Origin: Lineus longissimus
Taxonomy: Eukaryota; Nemertea; Pilidiophora; Heteronemertea; Lineidae
NCBI RefSeq assembly: GCF_910592395.1
Contig: NC_088310.1
Location: forward strand, 9,865,501-9,929,500
DNA length: 64,000 bases
Reading direction: 5' to 3'
Part shown: positions 59,342 to 64,000 of the stretch, one piece after another
Layout of the letters: every line of letters begins with the position of its first letter
How positions within the stretch are numbered: the first letter of the stretch is position 1
Notes under the pieces: model-generated
Databases searched by the model: none
What the model saw: only the letters and a program-made list of their open reading frames with translations
What the model was told of the DNA's origin: nothing
Translations under genes and position numbers: made by a program

Positions 59342-59957
59342 GTATCTTCACACACCTGTCGTGTCTGCCACGAAACGTGGATTTGGCGAAACAAAACGAG
59401 CTGCCCAGGAGACTAGGGTCATGTATGGAAGAAGGGAAAGAAGAAGGAACGGAGAGGGAAGGGAATAAGAATGATGATGGGAAGGGCAGGAAACACATTT
59501 CAATTCCCTACTGATGTTCACATCTCTCCTCATGCAAGTTCCCGTCCTATTATGTTCAGAGCTTCTCTTCTTATGCCATCCTGAGATGCAGGTTTTCGAT
59601 GCTCCTACATCGTATCGAGAGGCGGAGTATATTTAAAACCACCGATTACGTCAGGATGCTCTTCTGCATGTTCCTATCCTTGGTCCAATTTGTCTGAAAT
59701 TGCCCAGGTTGATATGGAAAAGCCCGAAAGAGGAGAGGCTGCGCGTGCTGTCACTCGTTTAGAGACTGGTGGACAAATATATTAAAAAAATCACAACAAT
59801 ATCAATATAATAATCATGTATTATGCTTCATGTAAGGTTGTGGTACATATGTATACCCATGTGGGTGAAAGAGACAGGTAATAAAAGAAATATTTCTCCA
59901 TCTACGGCCCGCGTACACCAAGCGATTGACCAGGAAGGTGTGTTTGATAGTTGTCAT

Positions 59958-60472
59958 TATTTTGGAGAGATGAAATTTCAAAGACTACTTCAAAAACAGC
60001 TTCTGGGGGACGTTTATCTATATTCAAACATATTAAAACTTCATTGTACTTGGAGGACTATCTTTCTATTATTAACAACACTAAACAAAGACATCTATTG
60101 ACAAAATTAAGAACCGGCTCTCACCAACTCGCAGTCGAGTCTGGGCGACATAACAATATCCCAAGGGAACAAAGAAAATGCCAATTTTGCAAAGGAGATG
60201 ACGTCACTCGGGAAGCAATGTTTAAATATATTTCTACAGTTGATACAAGCTTTGTAAATCTACCCGACATCGACAAATTTAAATATCTCTTAACCTGTAT
60301 TTCCACCCCTGCCTTTGTTCGCATTGCTGCTTATATTTATGATATGTACCCCTATTAATTTGTATATACCTTTCACTGCTTTGTATCATTGCATGTCTTC
60401 TATTCATATATATCTGTAACAGCCCAATGGGCATTAACAAGATGAAATAAATTGAAATAAATTGAAATTGAA
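59958..60472 (+). pseudogene. 5'-truncated LINE 3' end
   Basis: It is inserted into the unit between TTGTCAT and ACAAACTGCACC. The coding part ends at 60,358 and includes KLRTGSHQLAVESGR and PREQRKCQFCKGDD, the arginine-rich and Cys-Xaa2-Cys tail of a non-LTR ORF2. A short 3' UTR ends in an ATTGAAATAA microsatellite (about 60,443-60,471), the usual tail of CR1-like LINEs. Confidence 0.8.
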
Positions 60473-60836
60473 TACAAACTGCACCAGTATTATATAGGTA
60501 ATATCCCCAGAGGAGTGTGCGCCACGAATCGCGGAGTAGGTGAAACAAAATAATCGTTGAGGCCAACAAGAGAAGAGGCACATCCTGTAGCCCGTCACAA
60601 TGATATTAATTATGTACTACATAACCAAGTGGGTGAAATAGACAGGGTAAAAGAAAATTAAAACGTGTGTTTTCATTGTGTAGTCATACAAAAAGCACCA
60701 TTATACGGAATGATATTTTAATCAAAATATCACCAAATGATATACTTCACCGATTCGCTTCATGAAAAATATAAAAAAATTTTGCGATTCAAAAATTTTG
60801 TGTGCTTAAAAATATATTTGAAATATACAAAATAAA

Positions 60837-60846
60837 GTTTCCGCCC
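60837..60846 (-). pseudogene. tRNA-Val 3' stub
   Basis: Only the acceptor end GTTTCCGCCC remains, fused directly to CCGTCCTATTATG, which normally lies about 360 bp further on in the unit. This is a clean internal deletion. Confidence 0.75.
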
Positions 60847-61397
60847 CGTCCTATTATGTTCAGAGCTTCTCTTATGCCATCCTGAGATGCAGGTTTTCGA
60901 TGCTCCTACATCGTATCAAGAGGCGGAGTATATTTAAAACCACCGATTACGTCAGGATGCTCTTATGCATGTTCCTATCCTTGGTCCAATTTGTCTGAAA
61001 TTGCCCAGGTTGATATGGAGAAGCCCGAAAGTGGAGAGGCTGCGCGTGCTGTCACTCGTTTAGAGTCTGGTGGACAAATATATTAAAAAAATCACAACAA
61101 TATCAATATAATAATTATGTTTATGCTTGTAGGTTGTGATACAACCTTGTGGGTGAAATAGACAGGGTAATAAAACAAAATTTCTCCATTCACGACCAGT
61201 AGCCCAAACGTTTGACCGGGAAAGTGTGTTGTCATACAAAAATCACCAATACGCAATGATATTTTACCCTAAAATATCACCAAATAATGTACTTCCCCAA
61301 TTAACTTCTTGCAAAAAATAAACAGTGGTTGCGACTAAATAATTCTGTGTGCTGAAGAAGATGTGCTTAGAAAATATACAAAATATCCAAAAACCAA

Positions 61398-61469
61398 GTT
61401 TCCGCCCGGTTTCGAACCGGGGACCTTCTGCGTGTTAGGCAGATGTGATAACCACTACACCACGAAAAC
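61398..61469 (-). tRNA. tRNA-Val, anticodon AAC, last copy
   Basis: 72 nt. The plus strand CACGAAAAC makes acceptor position 5 T facing G, a wobble. Flanks diverge from the array after it, so this is its right boundary. Confidence 0.8.
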
Positions 61470-61759
61470 CGTTAATATTCAGCGCCAAGATCGACCATTT
61501 CATATCTAATCGGTACTCGGCGGAACTATTCACCCAACATGCACTGCAAATAATCCCGCGCAAACTGAACGTCATGCCGTCGTTATATACGTCGCGATTT
61601 AAGTCTGGGCGACCATTCTCACGTTCGTTGTTCACTCTTCAGTGGACACATGTGCAGCGATATTTATTATTGTAATTATTTTTGAATGGGTAAGTTGTTA
61701 AGGAAGTTTTGTTATGATCTTCAAATCACTCTGAATCAAACTACATTGTATTTGTTTAC
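61470..61759. other. Non-repeat DNA right of the tRNA array
   Basis: No feature recognised. Confidence 0.4.
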
Positions 61760-64000
61760 ATACCAATTATCTCTTTTCTCTTTAAGCTTTGAAAAGATTT
61801 GCAATTCTTCAAACATACAAGAAACAGTCCTTCAAGTATGCTTCATGCACATGATTAACCTTTTGACATGTGTAGGTTCAGCAGCTTATTTCTGTTATTA
61901 CTTTTCTCATCCGCTCTAAATCTGTTTAAATTATCTCCATATCCGATATGTTGTAATCAAATCTTAATCTCTCTCATTTCGAAACCATTTCCCAAAATTC
62001 TCTGTGGACATTATAAGTTCAATATCAAACTTTATCATCAGCAAAATTCTCAGTGGACAAGACATCTCTCATCAAATCTCTCTCTCTTTCCTTCCATGCA
62101 TTCTTAGAGAAATAAAGAAATACTGAATCAAAACATCTCTTCCACTTCGAAATCTTTTTTCAAATTTATTTGTGGATAGTCTATTATATCAAACTATATT
62201 ATCAACAAGATTCTTAGTGGACACGACATCACTCATCAAATCTCTCTCTGCTCTTTCTTTTCGCATTTCTTTTCCAAATTTTTCTGTGGACAATAAATTG
62301 TCAGGTATAGGCCTATAACTTAATTTCGAAAAATAATTCCGATTTTGTATATATATATTTTATTAACGTGTCACCTTTTACAAAAAGCCAGCCTGCAACG
62401 GCTTACGAGACACAATAATTCATAATTTGTAAACGGGAGCGCAACATGTCGACCGCGGCAAAGGGAGGGGTGGTCCGACCATACACGACTTATTCTACTT
62501 AAGATTTGAGGCGGTTTATTTACGCATTACGTAGATGAGTCGTATATAGCTAGCTAGGCTGCCACTGCCGGACTCGACAGAAGCGCATTCAGTCCACCGC
62601 TCCGGTCCATGGAACCAACATTTTCACCAATATCCAACAGCAAGTCCACCCGCTCTCGGCTATATTTTGTACACTCCAAAAGAAAATGGAACTCATCTTC
62701 CACTTTTTCATCACCACAGTTCTTACAGGTTCTATTTTCAAGCGGCACACCCCGATATCGTCCTAATTCTATACCTAGAGGGAATGTACCGTTACGCATT
62801 CTTGCTATTGTAGACCTAATTGCCCTACTTAGTGGCAATAAAACATAAAATCTCTCCGTACCGAATTCCTGTTTTAACAACTTAAACGTTCGTAGTTTTG
62901 GCATGTTCACCACCTCATTTTTCCATTTAACCACATAATTTGCCATGAGAGCGTCCCTTATCCGGCCTGAAAGCTCCCTATTTTCTGCTGCTGAGAATGT
63001 CCTGTGTAGCATGGGCGCATCATTTTGTATGTGGAAAATATAAGTTCAATGATCTATGCAACTAAATTATGAACAAATTATCAGTGGACAAGACATTCCT
63101 CATCAAATCTCTCTCTTTCAATTAGAATTCCTTTCACAAATTCATTTGTGGACAAGTTCTTTCATTCTTTCAAGAATCAAAATTACATCCCTCTTCCATT
63201 TCGAAATCTTTGTTTCAAATTTAACTGTGGACAGTGTAATTTCATTGATATATCAAACTAAATAATGAACAAAATAATCTGTGGACAAACTTCTCTCATC
63301 AAATCTCTAACGTTTCATTTCTGAACATTCTCTCACAAATTTCTCTGTAGACTGCTAGATGTTATTGAAACTAAATCGTATATTACTAAAAAATTCTTTG
63401 TTGACATGTCTTCAAATTTCCCTAGTACAGTCAAAATCCTCCACATAATTTATCTATGGACAATATGTTTTCAAGAATCAAAATATCTTCCTCGAAAATT
63501 TTGCCAAATTTATCTGTGGACTGTTTCAGTAAAAAAAATTGAATCGACTTACCAGCAAAATTCTCAGTGGACAAGACATAATTCTTAAAATATCTTTCTT
63601 CCATTTCGAAATCCTTTTTCCTTAATATTCCGTGGACATTTAACTAAAAATGTTAGCAAAATATATTCTCATCGAATTTTGAACCAAAAATCTTGAGGGA
63701 CAAAAGGCCATCACATCTTTCTCTTCCATTTCTAGATTCATATAATATCTCACTGTGGACAAAGTTGAAAAACACGAATGAGAAATTAACCTTTTGTGGA
63801 CGCCTTTTGGTCATCGGACAAGTATGGCTTTGAAATTGAGGAGAATTTTTTTTTGAGGACACTCTTCGGTTTATAAGGTGGTTCTTTAGTCCACTGTGAA
63901 ATATGGGTTTGAGACAGAGAAATTTGACATTTTGTGGAAATTTTTTCATGCACAAAAAAATTAGTGTTCGAGATTGAAAAGTAAGCTATTTAAGGACGCC
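61760..64000. repeat. Degenerate GTGGACA / CATTTCGAAATC repeat field
   Basis: CTGTGGACA, CAGTGGACAAGACAT and TTGTGGAC occur about 20 times at roughly 50-115-bp spacing (for example 62,003, 62,052, 62,215, 62,287, 63,081, 63,228, 63,281, 63,567, 63,753). They alternate with TTCCATTTCGAAATC and (T)CAAATTT. It continues past the right edge. It is interrupted by the LINE remnant at 62,554-63,012. Confidence 0.7.
62554..63012 (-). pseudogene. LINE ORF2 C-terminal fragment
   Basis: An open stretch of 152 codons ends in a zinc-knuckle tail CKNCGDEKVEDEFHFLLEC, preceded by RNGTFPLGIELGRYRGVP. This is the C-terminal signature of Jockey/CR1-like ORF2, with the reverse transcriptase missing. The stop is at 62,554. 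The copy is open, suggesting fairly recent insertion. Confidence 0.75.

Larger units (their letters stand above)
43797..61469. repeat. Tandem array of about 1.2-kb units, each with one tRNA-Val
   Basis: tRNA starts at 52,685, 53,888, 55,091, 56,301, 57,522 and 58,731 give periods of 1,203, 1,203, 1,210, 1,221 and 1,209 bp. Each unit has, in plus orientation after the tRNA, CATCAGGTTGGTGTGCATCG, a purine tract around GAAGAAGGGAAAGAAGAA, the CATCCTGA MITE, CCCGAAAG(A/T)GGAGAGGCTGC, CCATGTGGGTGAAAGAGACA, then GATATTTTAATCAAAATATC before the next tRNA. Left units (43.8-46.4 kb) are shorter and more diverged. Unit 51.3-52.7 kb carries a solo LTR, and 58.8-61.4 kb carries two insertions and a deletion. 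Confidence 0.95.

Noticed and set aside
45527-59533. Small ORFs (60-120 codons) recurring in each tRNA unit on both strands
   Set aside because: They recur only because the DNA unit recurs. They overlap the tRNA, the purine tract and the MITE, and they break by indels in diverged units. No protein family is recognisable.

Overview
The window is eukaryotic: genes are split by GT-AG introns, transposon density is high, and the proteins are metazoan. The base composition, the ACATGTACATGTA runs (41,761-41,788) and intron-rich copies of animal genes suggest a non-vertebrate, probably marine, bilaterian. I cannot name the species. No virus, CRISPR array or bacterial operon is visible.

Gene half (1-43,500). 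Five protein-coding genes can be rebuilt by splicing. A GPR180/TMEM145-family membrane protein on the minus strand (9,745 to 3,093) has its 3' end off the left edge. A complete nine-exon vasohibin, a tubulin tyrosine carboxypeptidase, lies on the minus strand (22,318 to 11,530) with its Cys-His-Ser triad in place. An intronless type II Golgi-type glycosyltransferase of family GT32 is on the minus strand (28,018 to 26,687). A three-exon RNase H2 subunit C is on the plus strand (30,280 to 31,903). A four-exon SLC46-family transporter is on the plus strand (39,638 to 43,451). They do not form an operon or obvious pathway. Vasohibin acts on microtubules, RNASEH2C in ribonucleotide removal, and the other three in membranes or the secretory route.

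Introns and intergenic DNA are filled with short DNA transposons: two TTAA-bounded MITE families, a piggyBac-like MITE, three copies of a 220-bp near-perfect hairpin, a TTAA-bounded transposon end, and a 1,055-bp Harbinger-like element that still carries an intact Myb/SANT-like ORF. There are also three tRNA-derived SINEs and three LINE 3' remnants. Adjacent 63-bp and 44-bp tandem arrays occupy 33,300-36,770, and a 23-24-bp array lies at 10,628-11,105.

tRNA array (about 43,800-61,470). A unit of about 1.2 kb is tandemly repeated, each carrying one tRNA-Val on the minus strand. There are twelve recognisable tRNA copies and one stub. Most have anticodon AAC, one has TAC, and one has CAC with a 7-nt deletion. 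Two 648-bp transposon-like copies in opposite orientation (46,433-47,080 and 49,051-49,698) bracket an inverted block, so the tRNA at 48,751 is the only one on the plus strand. Flipping that block back restores normal unit order at both junctions. Because intact sister units give the empty site, insertions inside the array can be delimited almost to the base: a Helitron-like element, a solo LTR, a TIR element with a 4-bp duplication, a LINE 3' fragment and a CAGTGGAACC element.

Right end (61,500-64,000). A degenerate repeat built around GTGGACA with CCATTTCGAAATC fills the sequence, with one LINE fragment embedded. Related sequence occurs at 25,980-26,530.
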